The notes beneath the pieces are model-generated. The model had not been told where the DNA came from. It worked only from the letters and a program-made list of their open reading frames with translations, and searched no databases. Positions 1 to 10,100 of a stretch of 64,000 nt of DNA are shown here, piece by piece (the stretch's first letter is position 1; each line of letters begins with the position of its first letter). Both the position numbers and the translations under genes were made by a program. This DNA comes from an uncultured Gammaproteobacteria bacterium (GTDB lineage Bacteria > Pseudomonadota > Gammaproteobacteria > Eutrophobiales > Eutrophobiaceae), in the NCBI GenBank assembly GCA_943788815.1, contig CALSRS010000001.1, positions 1,026,069 to 1,090,068 on the forward strand, in the 5' to 3' direction.

Positions 1-150
1 GCCCTCTGGACCATCATCCAGGTATTGCCGATACCAACGATAGAAACTGCTGCGGCTCACGCCTAACTCGGCCAGAGTGCGTTTCACGGGTAATTCCGAC
101 GCCTCTACCAAGCGGATCACTTCCAGCTTTTCAGCTGCTGAAAGACTCAT
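1..150 (-). CDS. IS3-family transposase OrfB, N-terminal part only
   Basis: The first 50 residues of the integrase subunit are visible: a helix-turn-helix segment that includes RTLAELGVSRSSFYRWYRQY. The protein continues beyond the left edge of the window. Its ATG (148-150) overlaps the stop of orfA in an ATGA arrangement, with orfB in the -1 frame relative to orfA, as is usual in the IS3 family. The copy at 2527-3513 shows the full 328-residue product. Confidence 0.9.
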   Translation of the reverse strand, partial: MSLSAAEKLEVIRLVEASELPVKRTLAELGVSRSSFYRWYRQYLDDGPEG

Positions 151-506
151 TCGTCTTCCCAGGTCGACTCCAAGCCAAGCACACTTTTTTTAAGTACCTC
201 GTTCTTCAGCATGATGTCAGCCACCAGGCGTTTGAGCTGGTCATTTTCTTTCTTCAGGTCGGTCACTTCAGTGGAGTTTGCTTCCCGTTTTATATCGCCC
301 GCCAGACGCTGTTTACCCGCTTCCAGGAACTCCTTACTCCAGCGGTAATACACGTTTTGATTCAATCCTTCACGGCGACACAGCTCGGCAATGCTTTCTT
401 CTCCACGCATCCCTTCCAGTACAATTCGGATCTTTTCTTCAGAGGAATACTTCTTACGGGTACGACGACGTATATCTTTAACTAATTTCTCGCTATTATT
501 GCTCAT
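147..506 (-). CDS. IS3-family transposase OrfA
   Basis: A 119-residue DNA-binding subunit identical to that at 3510-3869. It has a basic N-terminus, a helix-turn-helix around residues 20-60 (SIAELCRREGLNQNVYYRW) and a C-terminal leucine-zipper-like coiled coil (LKKENDQLKRLVADIMLKNE) used for OrfA/OrfAB multimerisation. It binds the terminal repeats. Transposase proper would need OrfB, by frameshift or by reinitiation at the overlapping ATGA. There is an A7 run in the last third of the gene, a plausible slippage site, but I cannot show that it is used. Confidence 0.93.
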   Translation of the reverse strand: MSNNSEKLVKDIRRRTRKKYSSEEKIRIVLEGMRGEESIAELCRREGLNQNVYYRWSKEFLEAGKQRLAGDIKREANSTEVTDLKKENDQLKRLVADIMLKNEVLKKSVLGLESTWEDE

Positions 507-613
507 AATGAGACTCCTATTTATAAGTTTAACTTATCAGAAGTCTCTCTTAGAAATCAGCTCAATTCTGTCTCATATGCTTTGACGGGATACATCATTA
601 ATAAGGGGAAATC

Positions 614-1459
614 ATGAAGCTTAGAGTAATCATATTATACCTGCTGACAGGAACGTTACTGCCCACAGCACAAGCGCAGATCATCTTCGAAGACACCCTC
701 GAAACAGTTACCGGTTCCATTAGTGATATCACCGATGAATTATTACCAGGGATTACTAATATTCGAGTTGGAGTTGGCCCCGCCGTATCTCCCGAATACG
801 AAGGCGATAATAATTATGATATTGGTGTTGCGCCGCTTATTTCCTTTCGATACCGAGACCTTGTCTTGGTGGACAACAACCAGATACGGGTGAATATCCT
901 TGGTAGTGATTCCTTGATTGAAAGCGAAAAATTCAAAGCTGGCCCCTCACTGAGGATCGATTTTGGGCGTAAGGAAAGTAATAGTATCGACTTGACAGGG
1001 TTAGGCGATGTCGGCACCAGCGTGCTGTTAGGCGGCTTTGTCAGCTACCAGGAAGGCCCAACCCGCGCCCGAATCCGCGTCAGACAAGATGTGGCAAGCG
1101 GCCATAATGGTCTGGAAATCATCGGTGATTTTCGCATCCTGTTCTATAAATCAGAGAAAACAGCGATTATAACAACGATAAAAGGTACCTGGGTCAATGA
1201 GACTTATATGGATACCTTATTTGGCGTGACTCTATTTCAATCAACACAATCTGGACTTACCGCCTTTGATTCTGGTTCAGGATTCAAGGATGTCAGTGTC
1301 AACTTCACCACCAGTTACCTGTTAAATGACAAATGGTCATTTGTAGCTAACGTTGGTTATAAACAATTACTGGGGGATGCCAAGGACAGTCCATTAGTGC
1401 GTTTACGTGGTGATAAGGACCAGTTCATTGGTGCGGCCTTTGCTGTTTATACCTGGTAA
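614..1459 (+). CDS. MipA/OmpV-family outer membrane protein
   Basis: A 281-residue protein with an N-terminal signal peptide (cleavage likely after AQA, residue 21). Its beta-strand pattern is typical of MipA/OmpV barrels: GVGPAVSPEYEGDNNYDIG is the family's signature opening, followed by alternating aromatic and polar strands, and it ends in an aromatic residue (YTW). MipA proteins are outer membrane scaffolds for murein enzymes, and OmpV relatives act as porin-like proteins. Which applies here is unknown. A good ribosome site (AAGGGG) lies just before the ATG, but an IS3 end stops 19 bp upstream, so the native promoter has been displaced. Expression may depend on read-through from the IS. 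Confidence 0.82.
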   Translation: MKLRVIILYLLTGTLLPTAQAQIIFEDTLETVTGSISDITDELLPGITNIRVGVGPAVSPEYEGDNNYDIGVAPLISFRYRDLVLVDNNQIRVNILGSDSLIESEKFKAGPSLRIDFGRKESNSIDLTGLGDVGTSVLLGGFVSYQEGPTRARIRVRQDVASGHNGLEIIGDFRILFYKSEKTAIITTIKGTWVNETYMDTLFGVTLFQSTQSGLTAFDSGSGFKDVSVNFTTSYLLNDKWSFVANVGYKQLLGDAKDSPLVRLRGDKDQFIGAAFAVYTW

Positions 1460-1478
1460 TTAAAACGATAAGCAATAT

Positions 1479-2357
1479 TTAATCGTTACAGCTAATCTCA
1501 CGCCTGAGGTTTTGCTTCCAGACGGGTTCCCATCCATCGGTATGGGATACGCCTGGGAATGATTGTGTGAATATGCAACGTAAACTACTATCTACTTTTT
1601 TAACTTCTGTTATGTAACTGTTCACCACCTCTGCAGGTACGATGTCATCATCTGCTCCCGTGAAATGAAATTGCGGAATATATTTTAGACGATTTACATA
1701 ATCTATGCGGTTGAGTGAGCCTGTTAGAGGACTGGCCTTATGTAGTTGTGCAAAATAATCAATATCCAGATTCCCTGCTACCGTCCTCAAATCAATCACA
1801 TCATTTCGAGTTGCTGCCAATATGGCCGCCAGCGTTCCACCACCGGAATATTCAACTAACCTTACTCCTCTTAACTGATTGTTTTTAATATACATTTCAA
1901 TCACTTCATTGATGGATTCAAGCACCTCTGGTGCATAGCGTTTGAAAGTCCAATAGTCAGTTTGACAGTTTGGGTTTTCTTCACGGGGAACATACTGGCA
2001 AGGTCGGGCGATATATAACACATTAGGTGAAGAATCGATGACTGCCAATTTCAAGCTTATGGGATCTGTAGGTGTTGGATTTAAAGACGGACGGTATCTA
2101 TCCAGATATGCCAGGCCATCACCTTCAATATAAACTGTTAAAGATTTATTTCTCTCGGTGATTTTATGGTAACTAAGAATCTGAAAATGAGATGTAATAA
2201 TTATCTTCTTCGCAAGATCTCCTGACATAGCCAAGTTATCGGCATTATTATTTCTGACCGAAGGACTATTACACGCAATGAGTAATAGCATGATTGAAAT
2301 AGGTATAACTATTTTACAGCCCACACGAATCCACAGTACTGTCGAATTTACTAACAT
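1479..2357 (-). CDS. Lipoprotein with alpha/beta-hydrolase fold
   Basis: A 292-residue protein with a type II signal and lipobox LLLIAC (Cys29), so it is probably membrane-anchored in the periplasm. The hydrolase fold is shown by the nucleophile elbow EYSGGG (Ser171), an acidic stretch TGADDDIVPA (Asp236-238) and GVSHTDGW (His272), which is a plausible Ser-Asp-His triad in the right order. The elbow has Glu-Tyr where the usual motif has Gly-x. The substrate is unknown. The gene converges on the mipA-like gene (19 bp between the stops). Its 5' end lies about 96 bp from the second IS3 copy, so the pair sits in a bracket of two IS copies. Confidence 0.7.
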   Translation of the reverse strand: MLVNSTVLWIRVGCKIVIPISIMLLLIACNSPSVRNNNADNLAMSGDLAKKIIITSHFQILSYHKITERNKSLTVYIEGDGLAYLDRYRPSLNPTPTDPISLKLAVIDSSPNVLYIARPCQYVPREENPNCQTDYWTFKRYAPEVLESINEVIEMYIKNNQLRGVRLVEYSGGGTLAAILAATRNDVIDLRTVAGNLDIDYFAQLHKASPLTGSLNRIDYVNRLKYIPQFHFTGADDDIVPAEVVNSYITEVKKVDSSLRCIFTQSFPGVSHTDGWEPVWKQNLRREISCND

Positions 2358-2526
2358 GATCTAAAAGATTCCTCGCAATACTTTCACATTAATCTCAACA
2401 GTTCATTTAAAAGACACACTAACTAAAAGATTTAGGAATTACCAAAGTTACACTGTAAGTCGTCAAAAGATTTGGGACAAAATAGCGTAAATATTAAGAG
2501 AGACTTTTAACTATTATAGTCTTGTT

Positions 2527-3513
2527 TCACTGATTTATATATATTCTTAAATTTTCCTTTCTCCTCTGTTGTAATGTTTCGTATTTGATAATGGTTCTTC
2601 TATCCATAATTTCATGATAGCGGCCAAAATACATATCTGCCGGCGTAATATTATCAAGTGACTCATGGTAACGTTCATGATTGTAGTATTGTACAAATTG
2701 CCGGATAGCATGTTCGAGTTCCCACGGATAATAATAGTGCTCCAGCTTCACGACGTTCTTCATGGAGCGGTGATATCGCTCTATCTTGCCTTGTGTCATG
2801 GGATGGTACGGTGCGCCACGGGTGTGTTGCATCTGATATTTACTCAGATAATCCTTCAATTCCGAGGAGATATAACAAGGCCCGTTATCACTCAGTAAGC
2901 GAGGTCGGTGTTTGACCGTTATCTCGTTGACTCCCGTGGTCTCAATCGCCGCATCCAGCGTCTGCTTCACGTCATCAGCTGCCATGCTGGTTGTTAACTT
3001 CCAGGCAATGATGTAGCGGGAGTAATCATCTAGAACAGTGGACAGGTAATACCACCCCCAACCAACAATACGAAAGTAGGTGAAGTCAGTCTGCCAAAGC
3101 TCGTTGACTCGTCGTGTTGGATTCTGAAACGAATCACCCGCTTGCATCAGGATATAAGCAGGACTGGTAATGAGATCGTACTGCTTTAACAGTCGATAAA
3201 CGCTGGATTCCGAGATGAAGTAGTTGTGCTCATCGGTGATGGTCCAGGCAAGTTCCCGAGGCGATTTGTCAGGGTACTGTAACGCGAGCTCCAGACACTG
3301 CTCCTTCACCATCTCAGGTATCTTATTCCAGAACTGTCTCGGGGACCGATTATCTGGCTCCAGGCCCTCTGGACCATCATCCAGGTATTGCCGATACCAA
3401 CGATAGAAACTGCTGCGGCTCACACCTAACTCGGCCAGAGTGCGTTTCACGGGTAATTCCGACGCCTCTACCAAGCGGATCACTTCCAGCTTTTCAGCTG
3501 CTGAAAGACTCAT
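2527..3513 (-). CDS. IS3-family transposase OrfB (DDE integrase)
   Basis: A 328-residue integrase. It has an N-terminal helix-turn-helix (residues 1-50), then an RNase H-like catalytic core with the DDE residues in WQTDFTYF, LLSDNGPCY and TQGKIERYHRS. The second Asp and the Glu are about 35 residues apart, as expected for the rve family. A C-terminal DNA-binding tail follows (YNHERYHESLDNITPADMYF). No frameshift or stop is visible, so the enzyme appears intact. Start and stop overlap with orfA (ATGA) and the frame is -1 relative to it, which fits production of an OrfAB fusion by programmed frameshifting or coupled reinitiation. Confidence 0.95.
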   Translation of the reverse strand: MSLSAAEKLEVIRLVEASELPVKRTLAELGVSRSSFYRWYRQYLDDGPEGLEPDNRSPRQFWNKIPEMVKEQCLELALQYPDKSPRELAWTITDEHNYFISESSVYRLLKQYDLITSPAYILMQAGDSFQNPTRRVNELWQTDFTYFRIVGWGWYYLSTVLDDYSRYIIAWKLTTSMAADDVKQTLDAAIETTGVNEITVKHRPRLLSDNGPCYISSELKDYLSKYQMQHTRGAPYHPMTQGKIERYHRSMKNVVKLEHYYYPWELEHAIRQFVQYYNHERYHESLDNITPADMYFGRYHEIMDRRTIIKYETLQQRRKENLRIYINQ

Positions 3514-3869
3514 TCGTCTTCCCAGGTCGACTCCAAGCCAAGCACACTTTTTTTAAGTACCTCGTTCTTCAGCATGATGTCAGCCACCAGGCGTTTGAGC
3601 TGGTCATTTTCTTTCTTCAGGTCGGTCACTTCAGTGGAGTTTGCTTCCCGTTTTATATCGCCCGCCAGACGCTGTTTACCCGCTTCCAGGAACTCCTTAC
3701 TCCAGCGGTAATACACGTTTTGATTCAATCCTTCACGGCGACACAGCTCGGCAATGCTTTCTTCTCCACGCATCCCTTCCAGTACAATTCGGATCTTTTC
3801 TTCAGAGGAATACTTCTTACGGGTACGACGACGTATATCTTTAACTAATTTCTCGCTATTATTGCTCAT
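3510..3869 (-). CDS. IS3-family transposase OrfA
   Basis: A 119-residue helix-turn-helix and coiled-coil subunit, identical to the copy at 147-506. It is the regulator and DNA-binding half of the transposase. A variant copy is truncated after GLNQ (codon 50) at 62534. Because both copies here are intact and almost identical, the IS has probably moved recently in this genome. Confidence 0.93.
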   Translation of the reverse strand: MSNNSEKLVKDIRRRTRKKYSSEEKIRIVLEGMRGEESIAELCRREGLNQNVYYRWSKEFLEAGKQRLAGDIKREANSTEVTDLKKENDQLKRLVADIMLKNEVLKKSVLGLESTWEDE

Positions 3870-3957
3870 AATGAGACTCCTATTTATAAGTTTAACTTAT
3901 CAGAAGTCTCTCTTAGAAATCAGCTCAATTCTGTCTCATATGCTTTGACGGGATACA

Positions 3958-4297
3958 GTTACACAAAATGTCGACTTAAATTTAATATATGGTAGATGAT
4001 TGATATCACTATTATGAAGCGTTGTCATTATAGTGACAAATAGTCTCGTCGCATGGGCTGTACACTAGCTCTACTACGAAAATATAAATTCATAGATTGG
4101 TTGTATAAATAAACATCGATGTATTTAATTACACATATCGAATCTATCGAAAAAAATAGTTACTATTCAATTCAATAGTTCAAGATTTTCACCTACTAGA
4201 AAATAGTAATGCCTTATGTAAATATAGAATGATAGAATGAGTCTTTTATACAATTAATTGATATTAATAAACTCGACACTTTTATTTTATTACTTTT
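3958..4297. other. AT-rich intergenic region upstream of hldE
   Basis: 340 bp between the IS3 right end and hldE. It is strongly AT-rich, with no open frame worth calling and no hairpin-plus-T-run. It must hold whatever native promoter drives hldE. I see several weak TATA-like boxes but no pair good enough to call. The ribosome site before hldE is also weak. Confidence 0.5.
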
Positions 4298-5740
4298 ATG
4301 AAACCAATCATTCCTAAATTCGACCAGGGTCGTGTTCTTGTATTAGGTGATTTAATGTTAGATCGCTATTGGGAAGGCCCTACGAATAGAATATCACCTG
4401 AAGCACCTGTTCCAATTACAAAAATAAAAGGAATGTATCATCGTCCAGGTGGTTCAGGCAATGTGGCTCTTAATATTGCAACTTTAGGAGGTTCTGTTTC
4501 TCTAGTCGGCTTTGTAGGTGAAGATGAACAAGCACAATTACTGGAAGAAAGGCTAACTCAATCTGATGTGGACTGCCAGTTTGTATCTCTTAAAGATATA
4601 CAGACCACAACAAAATTGAGAATAATGAGTCATGACCAACAATTAATAAGATTGGATTTTGATACAAAATTCCCAGAATCAAAATTCCCATTAATTCTAG
4701 ATAAATTTGAAGCTCTCTTAGCAAATGCTTCTATAGTTGTTCTTTCTGACTACGCTAAAGGAACATTACACGATACGCAGCAATTAATAAAAATGTCTAA
4801 AGCAGCTGGGTTACCTGTCATAGTTGATCCAAAAGGAACGGATTTTACAAAATACAGAAATGCGTCACTAATACTCCCTAACCAAATTGAATTTGAAACC
4901 ATAGTAGGTAAATGCACAACGGATAATGACATCATTTCAAGAGGGATTAATTTACTTGAAGATTTACAAATAGATTCCTTACTTGTGACACGTGGCGAGA
5001 AAGGAATGATTTTAATTCAATCAAATAAAGATCCTATGATATTACCTACAAGAGCAAAGGAGGTGTACGATGTAACTGGTGCGGGTGACACGGTCATTGG
5101 AACAATTGCAATAGCCATTGCAAATGGTGAATCTACTATTGATGCAGTTCGGCTGGCTAATCTTGCCGGAGGAATAGTCGTAGGGAAATTGGGAACATCA
5201 ACTGTAAGCCGTCACGAATTACAGAAAGCTATATTAGAGCATATACCATTACAACAAGGGATCATGGATGACACAGAAATACAGGAAGTCGTATTACAAG
5301 CAAAGACTTCTGGTGAAAAAATAGTCATGACTAACGGTTGCTTTGATATTCTTCACATTGGCCACGTTAAATATTTAGAACAGGCATCTCAACTTGGTGA
5401 CAGACTAATTGTAGCGGTGAATTCTGATGATTCTGTATCACGTTTAAAAGGTAATAGCCGCCCCATAAATAATATTGAAAGTCGTATGGCTGTTCTGTCT
5501 GCGTTAAAAAGTGTCGATTGGGTAGTTAGTTTTGATGAACTTACGCCGGAAAAATTAATATCAGAAATAGAACCAGATATTCTTGTAAAAGGTGGTAATT
5601 ATAAAATCGATGAGATTGTTGGCGCTGATTTCGTGTTACAACATGGTGGTGAGGTTAAAGTGCTGGATTTCACTGAAGGAGCATCGACAACTAAACTGCT
5701 TGAAGATATCATCAAAAAAAATAAGGGTAAAAAAGTTTAA
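4298..5740 (+). CDS. hldE: Bifunctional heptose-7-P kinase / heptose-1-P adenylyltransferase
   Basis: A 480-residue single-chain enzyme. It phosphorylates D-beta-D-heptose 7-phosphate at C1 and, after dephosphorylation by GmhB, adds AMP to give ADP-D,D-heptose. Residues 1 to about 315 form a PfkB/ribokinase domain, with GGSGNVALNIATLGG near the N-terminus and the catalytic DVTGAGDTV near residue 260. Residues about 340-480 form a nucleotidyltransferase domain with TNGCFDILHIGH and a VKGGNY motif. The length matches the family. hldD follows after 108 bp on the same strand. The nearby giant autotransporter and heptosyltransferase-like genes suggest that ADP-heptose made here may serve protein glycosylation as well as LPS core. 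Confidence 0.96.
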   Translation: MKPIIPKFDQGRVLVLGDLMLDRYWEGPTNRISPEAPVPITKIKGMYHRPGGSGNVALNIATLGGSVSLVGFVGEDEQAQLLEERLTQSDVDCQFVSLKDIQTTTKLRIMSHDQQLIRLDFDTKFPESKFPLILDKFEALLANASIVVLSDYAKGTLHDTQQLIKMSKAAGLPVIVDPKGTDFTKYRNASLILPNQIEFETIVGKCTTDNDIISRGINLLEDLQIDSLLVTRGEKGMILIQSNKDPMILPTRAKEVYDVTGAGDTVIGTIAIAIANGESTIDAVRLANLAGGIVVGKLGTSTVSRHELQKAILEHIPLQQGIMDDTEIQEVVLQAKTSGEKIVMTNGCFDILHIGHVKYLEQASQLGDRLIVAVNSDDSVSRLKGNSRPINNIESRMAVLSALKSVDWVVSFDELTPEKLISEIEPDILVKGGNYKIDEIVGADFVLQHGGEVKVLDFTEGASTTKLLEDIIKKNKGKKV

Positions 5741-5848
5741 TGTAGGTATCAGGCAAAACACGCATAAATAGATAAGTCATGTACATTTATAATTTCTATA
5801 TTTCAACTACTAAAATCATAAATATTATTAGCTAAACTAGGTATCAAA

Positions 5849-6835
5849 ATGATAATTGTAACAGGCGGGGCTGGTTTTATAGGTTCAAATATTGTTGCTA
5901 GTATATGTAGTGACCTAAATCAAAAAGTCATTGTGTGTGATAAATTTGAGTCTGACCAAAAATGGAAAAATTTATCTAATAGTTTAGTAGAAGATATTGT
6001 TTATCCGGAACAGTTGAATGAATTTCTGGAGAAGTTTAGTAGTGAAATTAAAGTAATTATACATATGGGCGCGATTTCCAGTACGACTGTTACTGATAGT
6101 GAACTAGCCATTAGTACAAATTATAAATTCCCCAAATTTTTATGGGAATGGTCTACAAATAATCAAGTTCCATTTTTTTATGCATCCTCTGCAGCCACAT
6201 ATGGAAATGGAGATAATGGATTCGATGACGACAATGACATTCAAAAATTTCAAAGCCTATCACCCTTAAACCTGTATGGTTGGTCAAAACATCTATTTGA
6301 TCTGTGGGTACTGAATCAAATTAATAATTCACTAGCCTGCCCACCTCGATGGGCAGGACTTAAATTTTTTAATGTTTATGGACAAAATGAATATCATAAG
6401 GAAGATATGCAAAGTCTCATTGCAAAAAATTTCAAGAATGTAATGAGTGGGAATCCTGTGAAACTATTTAAGTCATATCAGAGTGATTATGCTGATGGCG
6501 GGCAACTAAGAGATTTTATTTACGTCAATGATTGTGTCTCTGTCATTAACTGGTTATTGACAGGAAATCGACTGTCTAAGATTTATAACGTAGGCACCGG
6601 CGTTGCAAGATCTTTTAATGACCTGATTACCTGCCTGGGCAATTCTATTGGTAAAACGCCAGTTATAGAATTTATTGATATGCCTGACGACATAAAGAAA
6701 AATTATCAGTATTTTACACAGGCCAAAATAGAGAATATTCAAAATGCTGGGTATGATAAGCCATTTACGTCCCTGGAAGATGGCGTTGATAACTATGTAA
6801 AGAATTATTTAAATACTGACAATCCTTATCGATAA
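5849..6835 (+). CDS. hldD: ADP-L-glycero-D-manno-heptose 6-epimerase
   Basis: A 328-residue short-chain dehydrogenase that epimerises ADP-D,D-heptose to ADP-L,D-heptose in the cytoplasm. It has the Rossmann motif TGGAGFIGSN at residues 5-14, an SSAATYG segment near 113, the catalytic Tyr143-x3-Lys147 pair (YGWSK), and the family-specific FNVYGQNEYHK and GQLRDFIYV motifs. The length is close to E. coli HldD (310 aa). It is the next gene after hldE on the same strand, so the two-step route to ADP-L,D-heptose is present except for gmhA and gmhB, which are not in this window. Confidence 0.96.
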   Translation: MIIVTGGAGFIGSNIVASICSDLNQKVIVCDKFESDQKWKNLSNSLVEDIVYPEQLNEFLEKFSSEIKVIIHMGAISSTTVTDSELAISTNYKFPKFLWEWSTNNQVPFFYASSAATYGNGDNGFDDDNDIQKFQSLSPLNLYGWSKHLFDLWVLNQINNSLACPPRWAGLKFFNVYGQNEYHKEDMQSLIAKNFKNVMSGNPVKLFKSYQSDYADGGQLRDFIYVNDCVSVINWLLTGNRLSKIYNVGTGVARSFNDLITCLGNSIGKTPVIEFIDMPDDIKKNYQYFTQAKIENIQNAGYDKPFTSLEDGVDNYVKNYLNTDNPYR

Positions 6836-7069
6836 AGATATTAATAGCGTTTATTTGGTTTATATTTTACACAATATGACATTTTACAAATCAACACCAA
6901 TTACTATATTGCTATAATTTGTGCTATCTCAAAACATCCAATTCCCAACAAATATTTCCCTGACCCATAATAATTTCTGATACCAAGAAATTACAGTTTG
7001 ATATTTAATCAAATCAACCTTATTGAATTGCATGAATATAATGTAAAATTATTTATATATTTAAACCAC

Positions 7070-7103
7070 AAAAAAAAGCCCCAAATAGTGGGGCTTTTTT
7101 ATT
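7070..7103. terminator. Rho-independent terminator (bidirectional)
   Basis: A GC-rich hairpin with arms AGCCCC and GGGGCT around a short loop. It is flanked by an A run on the left and a T run on the right, so it can act in both directions. It sits 19 bp beyond the stop of the giant autotransporter (minus strand) and downstream of hldD (plus strand), between convergent genes. Confidence 0.85.
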
Positions 7104-7121
7104 ACTATAGTATTAATACTT

Positions 7122-10100
7122 CTAAAAGTTATACCTGAGATTAAGTACGCCAGAATGACCGCTGTAATCAGACTTCGTATCAAAGTCATAATTAAACCTA
7201 ATATCTACGTTGTTTTCCAGAAACATGGAGAATGATACACCAACGTTGAAACTATGATTCGCAGGGTCAAATCCATTGACGATGTATCGATTACCTCCAC
7301 CCGTGTATGTAGCGGTATTCACCTGAATTTCATTTAGTAAATTATAACGCCATCCAGCATGTATCTCTGGGAGAATACGGGTGCCATCACTACTCTCTAT
7401 CTCCTTACGTGCCGAGAATCCTAATTCTGATTCCAATGCGCCGTAGTTTTGATCCAGTACATCCAGATTCAAAATACCTGCTCCAGTTTCCGTGTATCCG
7501 TCAACGTACAAGGTTGCGTAATTCAGACCAGCATATGGAGTGATATACATATCATCCCCATGACTATAATTGCGACTATAACGACCCTGGATGATTATTT
7601 GGTCTGCACTAAAATCTGCTAATGCGGTGCCATTAAATGACCCAACAGAAATCCTGCGTTGGCTATCATAATCATTCTTGCCATAACTAAAACTCGCATC
7701 AAAATTATGCTCACCTACTCCATAACTGCCATACACTGTTGCCTGGTAATTATTGATATCTAATCGATTCGCAGTAACATTGGTGTCAGCTTTTGTATCC
7801 GAAAAAGTAAATGCGGCACCAATACGCAGGTTATCAGAGATCAATGTGTCAGCACCTAAGCTAAGACCATAGGTATTCGAATCATAGCCGTTTATACCCT
7901 GGCGGTCATCTTGATCCCCGGTAGAGGCGAAACCTTGCATCCAAAGACCCATGCCTTCCGTATGATTACCCGCTGCAACTCCTGCGTAATTTGCACCGCC
8001 GGTACGCAGGGACACCAGACGATTTATGACACTGAGCACCCCTGTGCGACCGACATGGGAGGACAGGCTCAAAACAGCACTACTTACATCAGGCGCCAGA
8101 GTTACCATCGCGTCTTCAAATTCCGCTGCCGTGGTAATTCCAAATAATGCCGTCGCCAAATCAACATCAGCTTCATAAAATTCTCTTAATTGGACTAACG
8201 ATGCCAGGGCATTAGGTGACAGGGAATTGACAAAATCTTCACCAAGAATGGCAGTAAGTTCTACCATCAGAACCAGGTCATCACCATCAGTCGAAGCCGT
8301 AAAATCATAAGAATCAGTATCAGTGGTAATGGTCGTTGGGACATTTACACCTCCGCCGCCATCCGGACCATCAATAATGGTATACGTTGTGCCATCAGGT
8401 ATATACACATAATCAGCTACCGCCACATCAAGGATGGCGCCTGCCGATACCGTTGTCGCACCAGTAGCCGTTATGCTACCGGCATCGTCCGTCGTGCCGC
8501 TGTTCACCGTGGTGGTGAAGGTTGCACCGGACTCCAGGGCAAAACTACCCTCAACCGCCATCAGCTCTCCACCCACATCCACTGAGCCACTGACGCTCAC
8601 ATTACCAATGTGGTTAAAGCCGTTACTGAGCATTAACAAACCGCCACTGGCAATGTTGGTATTCGCAGTAATATCAGTATCGTTATCCTTGTTAAAAATA
8701 CCGCTGATATTAAATTCACCTGCCTCTAATTCTCCATCTCCAGACTGAATTAGCGTACCGTCGATATTAATTATCCCTGCCCGAATATTCTGATCTGCCG
8801 TCAGTGTTGCTGCAGAAGTCACGGTTAAGGAGGCAAGACTGTTAGTTTCACCAATCGTGGCATCAGTCTCGTAGTCACCGGCAAACGTGAGTGAACCGAC
8901 CCCGTCGCTTTCGCCTTCGATCCTACCAGTACCCTGATTCACGAGGGTCATGGAACCGCCATCAGCAATAGTAATGGTGTTACCGCTCGCATTGAGGACA
9001 CCTGTGCCAGACTGAATAAACGTTGCACCTGGGCCGATATAAATCGTAATGGTCGTTAATGTTCCTGCTGATTGATTGCTTTCACCGGATTCACCTTCAC
9101 CGACTGTCACCGTTTCAACATTTACGTTCTCATCTAACAGCAAGACGGCACCATTTTTGACCAGAATACTATTTAATGGGTTTGTTTCACCAATCGGGCT
9201 GTGGGTATCATATTCACCACCTTCACCAATAATTAAACTACCCAGGCCATCTCCGGAACCATCAATCACACCTGTTCCTGAACTCACCAGCGTGATGGTA
9301 GACCCATCACCAAGTGTGATGACTCCGGCTTCCAGTACCCCCGTAGCAGACTGGGTAAAGGACCCGCCATCCTGGATGACAAGGCTAACCGTGACGAGGG
9401 TACCCGCACTCTGTTGGAGGGTTCCTGTAGGTGTGATGGTGACAGAATTAAAATCGAAGTCTATTATTGCAATTTGATCGTCCGGTATCACAACATCCGT
9501 TATGGGTGCCGAGACAGTAACCACCAGGTCCCCAGTATCCAGCGCAGAGGTAAAATCATAACCAATATTGTTATCGGTGGGTGTTTCTGGGCTCACGGTT
9601 AAGGTGAAGCCATCAGTTAATGCAAATGTTTCACCACCTGTAAAGTGCAAAGTGGCGGCATCAAGATCAACATTTAATGTCGTAGGCTCAGTAATCGTAC
9701 CGGCCACACCTGCCAAGTTAAGAACGCCATTATCAATTATCTCATCTAATGGATCGATATCCTCAATTGTTGACCTGATAGTGACATTGGCACCAAAGGT
9801 AAGGTCGCCGGCTAGTGTAATATCCTGGCTATCGCCTACAGCTTCAGAATTAACGTGCAGCACTGCCATATCATCGACAGTGGCATTATTAAAACCTGAG
9901 ATATCACCAGTAACAGTAAAACCATCACCGGTAATCGCAAGGTCGCCCCCAGCACCGGTTATCTCACCGGTGACACCACCAAAACCACTGATATCCAGAT
10001 TATCGGTAGAAACGAGATTGATACTGGAGATGGTGGAGCGGTTACCTAGTGCATCTTCACCTTCGTTAATAACGGTTGCTGTACCACCCGTTACACTATA

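Larger units (their letters stand above)
1..594 (-). mobile_element. IS3-family insertion sequence, copy 1 (cut by window edge)
   Basis: This stretch matches the complete copy at 2454-3957 almost base for base. The only difference I found is position 61 (g here, a in the other copy). It contains orfA, the first 50 codons of orfB, and the orfA-side terminal repeat, which on the minus strand starts TGTATCCCGTCAAAG and ends at 594. The orfB end lies outside the window. It is in the same orientation as copy 2, so the two form a direct pair around the genes at 614-2357. The mipA-like start codon is only 19 bp beyond the IS end. Confidence 0.93.
2454..3957 (-). mobile_element. IS3-family insertion sequence, copy 2 (complete)
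   Basis: A complete element of about 1.5 kb. The left terminal repeat starts TGTAAGTCGTCAAAAG at 2454. The right repeat, read on the minus strand from 3957, starts TGTATCCCGTCAAAG. The two match at most of the first 30 positions. It carries orfA and orfB on the minus strand. The heptamer GTTACAC occurs directly outside both ends (2447-2453 and 3958-3964) and looks like a target duplication, although 3-5 bp is more usual for IS3 elements. Confidence 0.92.
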
